DNA of 64,000 nt from Enterobacteriaceae bacterium ESL0689 (GCA_029433525.1 JAQTIF010000001.1:248001-312000); one strand, 5' to 3'. Numbered from the stretch's first letter, positions 9,306 through 17,579 are shown. Numbers and translations: made by a program. Notes: a model not told the origin generated them from the letters alone.

Positions 9306-10700
9306 TTAATCTTTTTCCGCTGCGACCCACGGCAGACCATAACCGTAATAATCAGACATCGATCTTCGGTCCGGGAAAGTACGCCCAAGTCGCTGTACCA
9401 CAAGACTGCCATTGACATTTTTTAATTTCGCGATCGCGGCACTGATGCTGTCTTTACTATTCCCCACCAGCGTAGTGGTGATCGGTTTTTCTCCGGGAAT
9501 ATAGATAGTGACTGTCGCACCAGTTCCTTTCCAGCTTTCTGATCCTGAATAAACCAGGCTGTGAACCATGATCTCGTCAATTTCCTGCCAGTGACTGCCA
9601 TTAACATACAGCCACTCGCCAGTTCTATTCGTCCCATCACGCAAGTCTTGTGGCAAAACAACATAAGGGGGGCTGTAATAGTCTCCCCAGCCGCTTAATG
9701 CATCAATCTCGGTAGTTTTCCCGTTTTTAAGCCGTACAATGGCACCAACATCCAGATCAACCCCCTCTTTTTTCTTTCCTTGCTTCCACTTCAGATTAAC
9801 CTTGATGAAATCAAAATTGTCACGTTTGGCAATTTTCACCTCAGGGTTATCTTTAGTTAGCTCAATATAGGGCTTAGGTTTGGGTTCCGGTTTTGGCTCC
9901 GGTTTAGGTGCTGGCTCTGCGACCGGCTCCGGAGGTGCGACTGGCGCTACCACTTCCGGTTCAGGAGGCTCCACCGGCTTTGTGACCTCCGGTACTGGCG
10001 GTATGACGCCCGCCTCATCCAGCGGTAACGTTTCGGGGACATCGATTTTCGGCAATGCAGGAATAACTGGCATATCGATGTTAGGTTCTGATGGCCCGGC
10101 CGCTACAGGTGTGTTGTGACGCAGGTAATACAGCCATCCCGCCAGCGCCAGCAATAACAACAGTAACAATAATAACAACAGCGCAAGCCACCGTTTCCAG
10201 CGGGAAGTCGGCGCAACCGCTGGGGTAGCGGCCATCGCGGTTTCAGGGGCAATAGCCGGGGTGACAGGTTCAGTTGTCGGCTTAACCGGTCTGACAAAAG
10301 GCGTCTCTTCCGATAAAGGGCTCCAGTTAATCAGTACTGGCTCACCCGCTACATCAAAACAATCCAGTCCCTGCGAGTGATTGAGCAATGTACGTAAGGC
10401 GGCGGCTGATTTATCCTCACCGATACCATCCAGCTTATCGATAAGATCAGCAATGACGGTCTGATACTGCTGGCGTTTATTTTGTAAGGCAGCCTGTTCC
10501 TCCTGGCTTAACTCCGCCAGCGATCTCGCCAGCCCCTGGCGCGCTGTCCACCATTCCAGCTCCCCTGCGCTACTACGACGAACCGTCGCATAAAGAAATG
10601 CTAGCGGTGGTGGCAGATAGCGCTGGATGATAGCCAGCGTCCCCTGATATGTTGCCAGTGTGGCTTCATCAATATGTGCGGCACGACTTAAACGTTGCAT
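9306..10700 (-). CDS. Single-pass membrane protein with C-terminal TerD-like domain (srf cluster)
   Basis: 464 residues, ending 51 bases before srfA. Residues 1-130 form a helical cytoplasmic domain; RWKRW precedes a poly-leucine transmembrane helix (about 171-193); a Pro/Glu/Lys linker with PEPKPEPKPKP runs to 280. Residues 295-440 resemble the TerD tellurite/stress family: VNLKW near the start, GVDLDVGAIVRL in place of the usual acidic strand, and DGTNRTGEW matching the DNRTGE-type turn, followed by a DEIMVHSLVY strand. Some TerD calcium-binding acids are missing. If the topology is right this TerD-like domain is periplasmic, which is unusual for the family. No clear Shine-Dalgarno precedes the ATG, so the start is less certain. 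Also possible: a divergent beta-sandwich unrelated to TerD. Confidence 0.72.
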   Translation of the reverse strand: MQRLSRAAHIDEATLATYQGTLAIIQRYLPPPLAFLYATVRRSSAGELEWWTARQGLARSLAELSQEEQAALQNKRQQYQTVIADLIDKLDGIGEDKSAAALRTLLNHSQGLDCFDVAGEPVLINWSPLSEETPFVRPVKPTTEPVTPAIAPETAMAATPAVAPTSRWKRWLALLLLLLLLLLLALAGWLYYLRHNTPVAAGPSEPNIDMPVIPALPKIDVPETLPLDEAGVIPPVPEVTKPVEPPEPEVVAPVAPPEPVAEPAPKPEPKPEPKPKPYIELTKDNPEVKIAKRDNFDFIKVNLKWKQGKKKEGVDLDVGAIVRLKNGKTTEIDALSGWGDYYSPPYVVLPQDLRDGTNRTGEWLYVNGSHWQEIDEIMVHSLVYSGSESWKGTGATVTIYIPGEKPITTTLVGNSKDSISAAIAKLKNVNGSLVVQRLGRTFPDRRSMSDYYGYGLPWVAAEKD

Positions 10701-10816
10701 AGAATCAGTATTATTTTTTTAACGCGATATATGGCGCATTATGTTGCTGATTATCGTGACCAGCGGGATCAGCAACCCATGATGTTCAACTTCACCATTA
10801 ACAACATGAACGGTTG

Positions 10817-11305
10817 TTAATGAAGCATATTGGCTTGCTCCAGAGTATCAATTCTCTTTTTCGCCTCAGCAATTTTCTTCTCAATCGCTTCGATTTCATC
10901 ACTACCACTGGCATATTGAGATTGCTGTTGCAGCTCCTGGAGTTTCGCGATCTCTGCCTGGCTGGCCTTGCTTTGTCGTTTTTGTGTCTGCAGACGTTTT
11001 AGCGTCTGATTTAAATCGGAGCGAACCTCTGCCAGCCTGGCTTGCTCATCGGCGAGTTTTTGACTGGACTCCTGCTCTCTGATCCGTAAATCTGCCAGCC
11101 TTTGTTTCTCATTCTGATTATCACGCTGGCTTTGTCTGACTTGCCGTTCCTGGTCAGTAATTTTTTCTCTATACCCCCCGGAGGAAACACAACCTAATTT
11201 GGTCAGAAAACCTGGATCTTGTGCGTGTAAGTCGCAATCCTGTGAAGTGTTCATACAGCCCGTCAGTAACAGGGCGGTGAAAAGCGCGTATTTTTTCATC
11301 ATCAT
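10817..11305 (-). CDS. Small coiled-coil lipoprotein
   Basis: 162 residues when started at the ATG triplet at 11305 (MMMKKYALFTALLLTGCMN); a start 30 bases further out would add a non-signal-like extension. The lipobox LLTGC gives lipidation at the Cys and export. After a short Cys-containing head (DCDLHAQDPGFLTKLGC) the rest is a highly charged Gln/Arg/Glu-rich region with heptad spacing, a long coiled coil. It precedes the TerD-like gene by 116 bases on the same strand and follows another coiled-coil lipoprotein gene, so the two could be partners of the membrane proteins. No named family is recognised. Confidence 0.75.
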   Translation of the reverse strand: MMMKKYALFTALLLTGCMNTSQDCDLHAQDPGFLTKLGCVSSGGYREKITDQERQVRQSQRDNQNEKQRLADLRIREQESSQKLADEQARLAEVRSDLNQTLKRLQTQKRQSKASQAEIAKLQELQQQSQYASGSDEIEAIEKKIAEAKKRIDTLEQANMLH

Positions 11306-11384
11306 GAACCGTAATAAAAAGATATCCGATATCAAAACAACGATATACCCTGAACAGTAATATCGCCGGGAAATAACAGCTTCC

Positions 11385-11417
11385 CCTCTTCGACCCGAAG
11401 CGACTAAGCCGAAGAGG
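11385..11417 (-). other. Inverted repeat between the two lipoprotein genes
   Basis: CCTCTTCG at 11385-11392 pairs with CGAAGAGG at 11410-11417 around a 17-base loop. It lies in the 178-base gap between the lipoprotein genes. There is no strong T-run on the minus strand, so it may be an mRNA processing or attenuation hairpin and not a full terminator. Confidence 0.45.
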
Positions 11418-11483
11418 AGAATGCGATTAATACAAATAATGATGGCGATAACCCGAATCTGATAGTGCCATCAACTTGCTGTT

Positions 11484-12221
11484 TTAGCCAAGAGACAGCG
11501 CCTTACGCTGAGCAAATAAGCCATTTGCCTCATTTTCCAGAGCCGCAATCTGACTGTTGAGATCATTATATTGCTGATTCATGGAGGCCAGTTTCTCTTT
11601 TTCTGCTTTTGTTGTTGTGCGCTGATTTTTTAACGCATTTTTAAAGCCAGCATCCTGTTCCTTCATCATACTGATTTTATCTTTCATGACTTTAATGTTG
11701 GCATCAATCTTCGCCAGTTCTTTTCGGGCGCTGGCAGTATTAAAGCCCGCCTTATCTTTTTGCTGGCTGATTCGACTCAGCGTTGCCCGGTTATCCCTGA
11801 TCACCTGATTCATGACCGAAGCGGTTTTTTTGACGGCGGCAGTTTCTTCTCTGATCCCTCTTTCCATACCATTCAGGCGGTCTGAAGTCGTCGCATAATT
11901 TTTCTGTACGCTATCCAGATAGTAGTTTGTCGCCATCCCTGTCGCACACCCGGCCGCACCGCCCACTACCGCACCCGTAACCACATCGCTGCTATCATCT
12001 CCTGCCAGTGCTCCGACTAAAGCCCCCACTCCCGCGCCTAGCAATGCACCAACACCACAACCTTCGGCACCCGATGAACTGAAGAACTTTGCCTGCTCTC
12101 CGCTTGTCAGTCGGGTATCAGCTTTATTCAGCAATGAGCTTCCGGTATCGACACACCCACTGAGAAACAGCGTTGCACTGATAAGAACACATAATATATT
12201 TCTGCGATGAATAATCATCAT
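11484..12221 (-). CDS. Glycine-zipper lipoprotein with C-terminal coiled coil
   Basis: 245 residues. MMIIHRRNILCVLISATLFLSGC is a lipoprotein signal with a canonical LSGC lipobox. Residues 55-95 form a glycine zipper (GVGALLGAGVGALVGALAG then TGAVVGGAAG), a pattern that packs in or on membranes and is common in outer-membrane lipoproteins. The C-terminal 140 residues are charged with heptad character and probably form an extended coiled coil. It is the first gene of the minus-strand run leading to srfABC and is preceded by AT-rich DNA. Whether it is co-transcribed with srf is inferred from direction and spacing only. Confidence 0.78.
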   Translation of the reverse strand: MMIIHRRNILCVLISATLFLSGCVDTGSSLLNKADTRLTSGEQAKFFSSSGAEGCGVGALLGAGVGALVGALAGDDSSDVVTGAVVGGAAGCATGMATNYYLDSVQKNYATTSDRLNGMERGIREETAAVKKTASVMNQVIRDNRATLSRISQQKDKAGFNTASARKELAKIDANIKVMKDKISMMKEQDAGFKNALKNQRTTTKAEKEKLASMNQQYNDLNSQIAALENEANGLFAQRKALSLG

Positions 12222-12257
12222 GGCCTGTCCTTAACTAATTTATAACTAAACGATTTA

Positions 12258-12373
12258 AACGCCTGGTGCAGCCAGTTTGCGCGGAGAAACCGCTGCGCAC
12301 AGGTAATGCGTAAAGATTTCGGGCACCGCCCAGAGCCAGAATGGCAAGAGAGATAGCCTAATGGGCCAGACGC
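12258..12373. repeat. Rearranged copy of the dispersed 144 bp inverted-repeat element
   Basis: The core CGCGGAGAAACCGC, the following GATTTCG block, AATGGCAAG and the right end ATAGCCT..GGGCCAGACGC match the complete copies at 34281 and 56624. The left half is shortened, jumping from GCCTGG to TGCAGCCAG. The right end is followed by TAA, as in the intact copy at lysC. Confidence 0.7.
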
Positions 12374-12376
12374 TAA

Positions 12377-12900
12377 GTTTTACTCGTTATCGATATACTA
12401 CAGATAATCTCACTTACAACATAAAAATTAACATTAACCGAAATCCACACTACTAAGACAAATTCATCAGCAATAATGTTCCTCTCCTGAGGAAATATTC
12501 TGAATAACAGAAAAAGGATGTCCCTTATCTGCACCGGATATCATTGATCAAAATAATTTACAAATAGTAAATATATTCATAACGCACTGTTAAAATAAGA
12601 TTGCCCACACCCAGATAAATCGCGGAATAGCTGATATAAACCGAAGTAGACATCGCATCGTATTTATTTAACATTGCTATTAATAGCAGACTTTTCCTTA
12701 ATTAAATTTTTTAATTAGTGCAATTAATATTAATTAAATATTAAAGCATCCAGGATATGTCACCTGCCACAGAATATTTTACCCAAAAAAGGCACGTACT
12801 TTCATCTTTTTTATGCTGAAAAATAGCATTTCAGTGAAAAAAACATACCTGAATGTCACTATATTTCACAATAATGAAAAAAATATGAAACATCTGTCAC
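12377..12900. other. AT-rich intergenic region, no gene seen
   Basis: Over 500 bases between the first lipoprotein gene and the soxR terminator hold no supported gene. The stretch 12690-12750 is almost pure A/T (runs such as TTAATTAAATTTTTTAATTA). This is the likely promoter region of the minus-strand lipoprotein/srf run. Such DNA is typical of regions bound by H-NS in enterics, but no specific site can be shown from sequence. Confidence 0.5.
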
Positions 12901-12904
12901 CCTC

Positions 12905-12924
12905 GAAAATGCCGCTTTGCGGCA
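12905..12924 (-). terminator. Probable soxR terminator
   Basis: On the minus strand TGCCGC-AAA-GCGGCA is followed by TTTTCG. It lies about 50 bases beyond the soxR stop, a compact stem with a short T-run that fits an intrinsic terminator. Confidence 0.65.
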
Positions 12925-12974
12925 ACAGCAGGTATCAGATAACCCACGTGGCTTCCGCATTAATAGTCCTGGCG

Positions 12975-13460
12975 CTAAGACAGATCGCCCTCGTCTTCAG
13001 CCGTTGTTTTATCCAGTAGCCGCGCACCGGTTCCTTGATGACCGAGCTTATCACCCGGATTGCGCAACGGACAATCCCCTCGGGATAAGCAGCCACAGCC
13101 AATACAATTATCCAGTTGATCACGCAGCGCGATTAACGTATCAATTCGCTGATCCAGCGCTTTCCGCCACTGTGAAGAGAGCTGTTGCCACTCTTGCGTA
13201 TTAAGTGTCGCACCTTGTGGTAACACCGCCAGTGCCTGACCAATCGTTGCCAGCGGGATCCCGATACGCTGAGCAATCTTAATAATCGCGACAGTCCGCA
13301 AAACGTCGCGTTGATAGCGTCGCTGGTTACCTGCATTGCGCTGACTATGAATCAGTCCTTTACTTTCATAAAAATGTAACGTGGAGACAGCAACCCCGGT
13401 CCGTTTTGCGACTTCGCCTGGCGTCAATAACATTTTGATCTGTGGCAGTTGTTTTTCCAT
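12975..13460 (-). CDS. soxR: Redox-sensing transcriptional activator SoxR
   Basis: 161 residues of the MerR family. The N-terminal winged helix-turn-helix begins [20 protein letters not shown], followed by a dimerisation helix and the cysteine cluster [12 protein letters not shown] that holds the [2Fe-2S] centre. Oxidation of the cluster by redox-cycling agents lets SoxR activate soxS. The gene is divergent from soxS with 77 bases between start codons, and the SoxR operator lies in that gap, so soxR is probably autoregulated. Length and the four cysteines agree with the E. coli protein; the C-terminal tail is slightly different. Confidence 0.97.
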   Translation of the reverse strand: MEKQLPQIKMLLTPGEVAKRTGVAVSTLHFYESKGLIHSQRNAGNQRRYQRDVLRTVAIIKIAQRIGIPLATIGQALAVLPQGATLNTQEWQQLSSQWRKALDQRIDTLIALRDQLDNCIGCGCLSRGDCPLRNPGDKLGHQGTGARLLDKTTAEDEGDLS

Positions 13461-13467
13461 AAAGCGC

Positions 13468-13498
13468 TTTACCTCAAGTTAACTTGAGGAATTATACT
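13468..13498 (+). promoter_or_regulatory. soxS promoter with SoxR operator
   Basis: The perfect palindrome CCTCAAGTTAACTTGAGG (13472-13489) is the SoxR box. It sits between a TTTACC -35 (13468-13473) and a TATACT -10 (13493-13498) separated by 19 bases. The overlong spacer is the hallmark of MerR-type activation by DNA distortion. Confidence 0.93.
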
Positions 13499-13537
13499 GG
13501 CAAAAGCATAAAATGATGAAGCAAGGGAGGCCGCTTT

Positions 13538-13867
13538 ATGTCCCATCACGATATTATCCAGGCGCTGACTGAATGGATTGATGAACATATTGATCAACCA
13601 CTGAGTATTGATATTGTTGCCAGAAAATCAGGGTACTCAAAATGGTATCTGCAACGTATCTTCCGCCAGGTTATGCACCAGACAATCGGTCATTATATTC
13701 GTCAGCGTCGCCTGTCGCTGGCTGCAGAAGCACTCAGAGAGACGCAACGCCCTATTTTTGATATCGCGATGGATCTTGGTTATGTCTCACAGCAAACATT
13801 TTCACGTGTCTTTCGCCGAAAGTTTGATCGCACACCCAGTGATTATCGTCAACATATCTCTTCCTGA
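13538..13867 (+). CDS. soxS: Superoxide response regulator SoxS
   Basis: 109 residues, an AraC/XylS-type DNA-binding domain with no sensing domain. Two helix-turn-helix units are visible (SIDIVARKSGYSKWYLQRIF and IFDIAMDLGYVSQQTFSRVF). Level is set by SoxR-controlled transcription; the product activates the oxidative-stress regulon. GGGAGG seven bases before the ATG is a strong ribosome-binding site. The protein ends RQHISS. Confidence 0.97.
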   Translation: MSHHDIIQALTEWIDEHIDQPLSIDIVARKSGYSKWYLQRIFRQVMHQTIGHYIRQRRLSLAAEALRETQRPIFDIAMDLGYVSQQTFSRVFRRKFDRTPSDYRQHISS

Positions 13868-13898
13868 CGACTTGCCAGTAACAAGAGAGGCGCTGTAA

Positions 13899-13976
13899 GC
13901 GACTGGCCCACCAGGCGTTGCTGGCATAGTCAGTCTGGACACGACAGCGCTAATAACGCCTGGTGGGATGGCATCT
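13899..13976. repeat. Deletion derivative of the dispersed inverted-repeat element
   Basis: The left part CTGGCCCACCAGGCGTTG then CAGTCTGGACACG matches the intact elements. The right part is an inverted copy of a left-type end (AACGCCTGGTGGG). About 78 bases remain of the 144, and the segment is preceded by TAA. Confidence 0.65.
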
Positions 13977-14142
13977 GAATATCAGCTCATTCACAGCAAC
14001 CGTGCTTCCGGCACAGCCGCCTGCTCACAGGCAATCGTCAATCCCCTCCCGATGTAAAACTGATCGCAAAATAAGCCTGAAAATAATTAATCTCATAATA
14101 ATATCATCGTGATTATTATAAACCTGTGACAGAATCGCAGAC

Positions 14143-15441
14143 TCAGACTATCAAAACTCGCCATTCACACTTATTGATACGTTGATCACCCAGCGCGGAG
14201 CTTTCCGCACACGCATCCTTCTGCAGCGCCAGCCAGTGCCACAGCTTTTCCAGTACCGGCCGCGCATAACGCTGTCGCCACTGCCGGATTTTTTCCACCG
14301 GCCGGTGCCGGATCTTCCTTTCAAGCCGGTACAACCCGGCGATCTGCCTGATCGCTGTTGCCGCACGCGGATCCCTGTTCGCTTTATAAATATCAGCGAA
14401 GTTTCTCCGGGCATGCGCCCAGCATCCGGTCAGCGTTATCCCTTTGTTTTGTCCGGCCAGGGTTTCATACGCCGGATAGCCGTCAACGACCAGACTTCCG
14501 GCCCGGCCTTTCAGGTAGTGTGCCGCATATCTGCTGCTCCGCCCGGGCTGACAGTCGAAGCAGACGACCGGCAGGCTGCTTTTTTCGCCGCTGACGTAAG
14601 CCCACAGATAGCCGGAGTGCGTTTTGCCGTCTTTTTTCGTGTCCAGAATCTGCAGCGGTGTTTCATCGGCATGAAGCACATCACAGTTCAGCAGTTTCTG
14701 GTGCAGTAACTCTGCCAGTGGTGTCAGCGCCGCGCCCGCACGGCCGACTGTATCGGCCATCGTACTGACAGGAAGCTGAATATCAGAGCGGGCGAACACT
14801 GACTGCTGACGATGCAGCGGCATATGATCACAGTATTTACTTATCACCAGATGAGCGATGAGCGACGGCTCGGCTATTCCCTTCGGGGCAATATGGGCAG
14901 GCATATCGCCACTGACCACCCGCTGGCAGCAGGTGCAGCCATACTGCGGTCGGACATAACGGTTAACCACGATGCGTGCCGGAATATATTCCAGCTTTTC
15001 ACTCACTTCATCGCGGATGTGACGCAGGGCACCCTGGCAGTCGGGGCAGCGTTCAGCTGAGGCGGGTTCGATGATTTTTGTTACCCGCGGAAGATGCGCC
15101 GGCAGCGGTTTTCTTGCCGGGCGTTCCGGGACAGCTTTTTCTTCGGGGGGAAGCAGGTTGTCGGGCTGCGCTTCCACAGCCGCGATATCCGCATCCAGCT
15201 CCTCTTCGAACAGGGAACGCTGCATACCTGCCAGCGTTTCTCCTTTTTTACCGAAGCGCTGCTGGCGGGCCAGTTTCAGCATTTCCTCCAGCAGCAGAAT
15301 GCGCTGACGGAGTTTCTCTTTTTCAGACACCATTTTTTGCACCATGGCCAGAGCCAGAGTGCGGAGATATCCATGCGGGTGATTATACCACACCCTGCAT
15401 GGATAATAATGATTACTCATGCAGTTATACTGTTTTTTCAT
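14143..15441 (-). pseudogene. tnpC: IS66 transposase TnpC, C-terminally truncated
   Basis: 432 residues against about 510-530 for the family. The leucine-zipper-like N-terminus (KMVSEKEKLRQRILLLEEML), zinc-finger region (CPDCQG, CTCC) and two catalytic acids (DVLHADETP, LVVDGYPAYE) are present. After AESSALG the protein switches to an unrelated tail (DQRINKCEWRVLIV), removing the segment that holds the catalytic Glu (DNNRTERAIRP in relatives). The break falls near 14190. The start overlaps the tnpB stop (ATGA). Not expected to transpose. Confidence 0.88.
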
Positions 15442-15797
15442 GCCTGTTCAGCGGTATCCCGGAAGACCCATTTTGCGAGGTCATAACCTTTCACCTGCTG
15501 CCAGTCAATGCCGCTGACAAGCCAGGTAAACTCATCGGGCGTCAGATGCCAGACGACATCATTCTGCCGTGGCCAGCGAAAATGGCCCCTGTGCAGACGG
15601 CAAACGCACAGCCAGACGCCATGCTTATCCCAGCGCAGAACCCTGATGCGCGAGCGGGATTTGTTGGTGAAAACGAACGCGGCACCTTCGTGCCACGATG
15701 AGTGGAGTTCATCCTGAACATACTGTGTCAGGGAATCTATTCCGCGCCGCATATCAACGGGCTTCATGGCGAGAAAAACATTTTCAGGCATCAGCAT
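15438..15797 (-). CDS. tnpB: IS66 accessory protein TnpB
   Basis: 119 residues with the standard TnpB sequence: a short N-terminus, MKPVDMRRGIDSL, the basic block FVFTNKSRSRIRVLRWDK and a C-terminal KGYDLAKWVF segment. It is required with TnpA and TnpC for IS66 movement but its molecular function is not well defined. Its start lies inside the 3' end of tnpA (14-base overlap) and its stop overlaps tnpC, the usual IS66 coupling. The frame is intact even though both partners are broken. Confidence 0.88.
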   Translation of the reverse strand: MLMPENVFLAMKPVDMRRGIDSLTQYVQDELHSSWHEGAAFVFTNKSRSRIRVLRWDKHGVWLCVCRLHRGHFRWPRQNDVVWHLTPDEFTWLVSGIDWQQVKGYDLAKWVFRDTAEQA

Positions 15798-16092
15798 ATT
15801 TTAGCGCCCTGAAGACATCGGTTAATTGTGAAGGAAGACAGCGCAGCTGAATTCCGCCATGCAGAAAGAATGTCACGGTTCCAGCCACAGGGGATGATGA
15901 GCCGGAGAGATGAACAGGCAGTACAGCGGGAGCCCTGGCAGGTTGTTCAGCCCGGGCGACATCCCGGGGTCAGTCACGAAAGGAAGCAAAGGAAATGTCG
16001 TTAAGCTCGCAGTATTGTCTGCGGGTAAGACCGCTGGCGCGCCAGTCAGCGACATGTTGCTTTTTTTGTTCAATGCACCATTTTCTTTTCAT
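15784..16092 (-). pseudogene. tnpA: IS66 TnpA with an in-frame stop
   Basis: Translation from ATG 16092 gives MKRKWCIEQKKQHVADW...QYCELNDISFASFRD, then TGA at 15970-15972 in place of the expected Trp codon, then PRDVARAEQPARAP...HGGIQLRCLPSQLTDVFRAL in the same frame to 15784. The single nonsense change leaves the rest alignable to family members. Without read-through only the N-terminal helix-turn-helix part would be made. Confidence 0.85.
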
Positions 16093-16155
16093 TGGTAAAC
16101 GCCTCTCGTCAGTTAAAGGAGAGGCTGATAGTACCTGATGAAATAATTAAGAAAA

Positions 16156-16407
16156 TATGAGTTTACCGGATGGTTACGTTACTACGATCCGGAATGCGGA
16201 CGTTTTATCAGCCAGGACCCGATAGGCCTGGCCGGTGGACTGAACCCGTATCAGTATGCGCCGGAACCGGTGACGTAGATTGATCCGTGGGGGCTGGTCG
16301 GGAATGAGATACTTTTTGATAGTGGTTTTTGGAAAGCTGTTGGTGCTTCTTCAGTTAAAACTAAAACGAGTGCCCTCAGTGTCAGGATAGTTGTCACCCC
16401 CTCTTAA
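16156..16407 (+). pseudogene. Rhs-repeat core tip remnant
   Basis: The frame reads [38 protein letters not shown] and VT-stop-IDPWGLV. This is the conserved end of Rhs/YD-repeat proteins, where the variable toxin tip begins after DPWGL. TAG at 16276-16278 replaces the family Trp. After VGNEILFDSGF the frame runs to TAA at 16405. Only some 40 core codons remain, abutting the IS66 end, so an rhs gene was probably interrupted and then deleted. The variable tip is too short and unfamiliar to assign. Confidence 0.8.
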
Positions 16408-16435
16408 AAATCAGTCCGAGGGCATGGAGTGACAA

Positions 16436-16640
16436 ATGAAACGTATTTCCCCTGAACGTAAAGCAGCGATACTGGCTAAATGACGCTCTCCTTACAACAT
16501 GGCGGTTTCCGCCGTTGTACAAATGACAGGAATATCAGAAGCTATCTTTTATAATTGGCGCAATCAGGGAAATCTGGTGCCCAGTGCAGACCAAAATAGT
16601 GAACAGTAGCCTGCGGAAGCCCGCTTCGCCATAAGCGATA
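16436..16640 (+). pseudogene. IS3-type transposase orfA remnant
   Basis: From ATG 16436 the frame reads MKRISPERKAAILAK-stop-RSPYNMAVSAVVQMTGISEA, then IFYNWRNQGN, and later a second stop (TAG 16607) followed by PAEARFAIS. This is the helix-turn-helix N-terminus of an IS3-family OrfA. Two in-frame stops (16481 and 16607) and loss of everything downstream make it inactive. Confidence 0.75.
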
Positions 16641-16809
16641 TCTCTACCCCCATTTCCCATTGTGACAGAGATTGTCAGCGCGCTGTATCAGCGAGCCATT
16701 CAAACTGAAAGATCTTCCAGCATAGTCATATAGCTGATGAATACGATCGTTATAATCGTACCATCAGCGAAAATATCACAGGCTTTGAATGACGATAAGA
16801 CCGACGGTT

Positions 16810-16833
16810 CCCCGCCCTGAAGGGCGGGGTTTT
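16810..16833 (+). terminator. Strong GC hairpin with T-run
   Basis: CCCCGCCCT (16810-16818) pairs perfectly with AGGGCGGGG (16821-16829), followed by TTTT on the plus strand. It could terminate plus-strand transcripts from the remnant zone. A similar GC hairpin is found at ends of IS200/IS605-type elements, so it may be a relic. Confidence 0.6.
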
Positions 16834-16901
16834 ACAGTGGCCGGGATAAAAACTATCGCACGCTATCTGTCGCCAGTGTTCCAGACGATTTCAGCGCAAT
16901 A

Positions 16902-17429
16902 TCAGAACGGAATATCGTCGTCAAAATCCATCGGCGGCTCGTTAGATGGCGCTGCCGGTGCAGGCTGTTGTGGACGCGCAGGTGCGCTGCCACTGAACTG
17001 ATTGCCCCCCTGTGGCGGCTGAGACTGACCCCAACCCCCTTGCTGTGGGCCGCCCGCTGCGGGAGCGGTACCTCCCCCCTGACGACTTCCCAGCATCTGC
17101 ATAGTGCCACCCACATTCACCACAACTTCGGTGGTGTATTTGTCTGCACCCGACTGATCTGTCCATTTACGGGTACGTAACTGGCCTTCAATATAGACCT
17201 GTGACCCTTTGTGTAAGTATTCTCCTGCAATTTCAGCTAACTTACCGAACAGCACGACACGGTGCCATTCCGTCTGTTCTTTCATTTCACCCGTCTGCTT
17301 ATCGCGCCAGGATTCGGAGGTTGCCAGAGTAAAGTTAGTGACAGCACCGCCACTCGGCATATAGCGTACTTCTGGCTCCTGGCCCAGATTCCCGATGAGA
17401 ATCACCTTGTTTACGCCTCTGCTGGCCAT
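16902..17429 (-). CDS. ssb: Single-stranded DNA-binding protein SSB
   Basis: 175 residues from ATG 17429 ([20 protein letters not shown]); a longer open frame upstream lacks a family match. Residues 1-112 are the OB fold ([34 protein letters not shown]). A Gly/Gln/Pro-rich linker follows, and the acidic tip MDFDDDIPF is the docking tail for repair and replication partners. Divergent from uvrA, with a LexA box in the shared gap, as in E. coli. Confidence 0.97.
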   Translation of the reverse strand: MASRGVNKVILIGNLGQEPEVRYMPSGGAVTNFTLATSESWRDKQTGEMKEQTEWHRVVLFGKLAEIAGEYLHKGSQVYIEGQLRTRKWTDQSGADKYTTEVVVNVGGTMQMLGSRQGGGTAPAAGGPQQGGWGQSQPPQGGNQFSGSAPARPQQPAPAAPSNEPPMDFDDDIPF

Positions 17430-17579
17430 TGTTCGAATCTCCTGAGTAAAATTTTTTATCAATATAAGCTGATAAGTGTAACATCGGAAAGCGCTATTTT
17501 GGCAATCGCAACAGAGATTCAGCAAAAGATCGTAACAAGGGAACATTTTGCATCACTGTTATCGATGGCGATTCCAGTA

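Larger units (their letters stand above)
14143..16150 (-). mobile_element. Truncated IS66-type insertion sequence
   Basis: Three overlapping minus-strand frames in the order tnpA, tnpB, tnpC identify an IS66-family element. tnpC has lost its 3' end at the left boundary and tnpA has an internal stop, so the element is not autonomous. The right boundary lies somewhere between the tnpA start (16092) and the Rhs remnant (about 16156); I could not define terminal inverted repeats. Confidence 0.8.

Noticed and set aside
9880-10119. Plus-strand Gly/Ser/Thr-rich frame resembling a repeat protein
   Set aside because: Antisense of the Pro/Glu/Lys linker of the TerD-like protein; the composition is an artefact of codon bias.
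15910-16098. 62-codon plus-strand and 66-codon alternative minus-strand frames in the IS66 region
   Set aside because: They are out-of-frame products of tnpA, whose true frame is recovered by reading through one stop.
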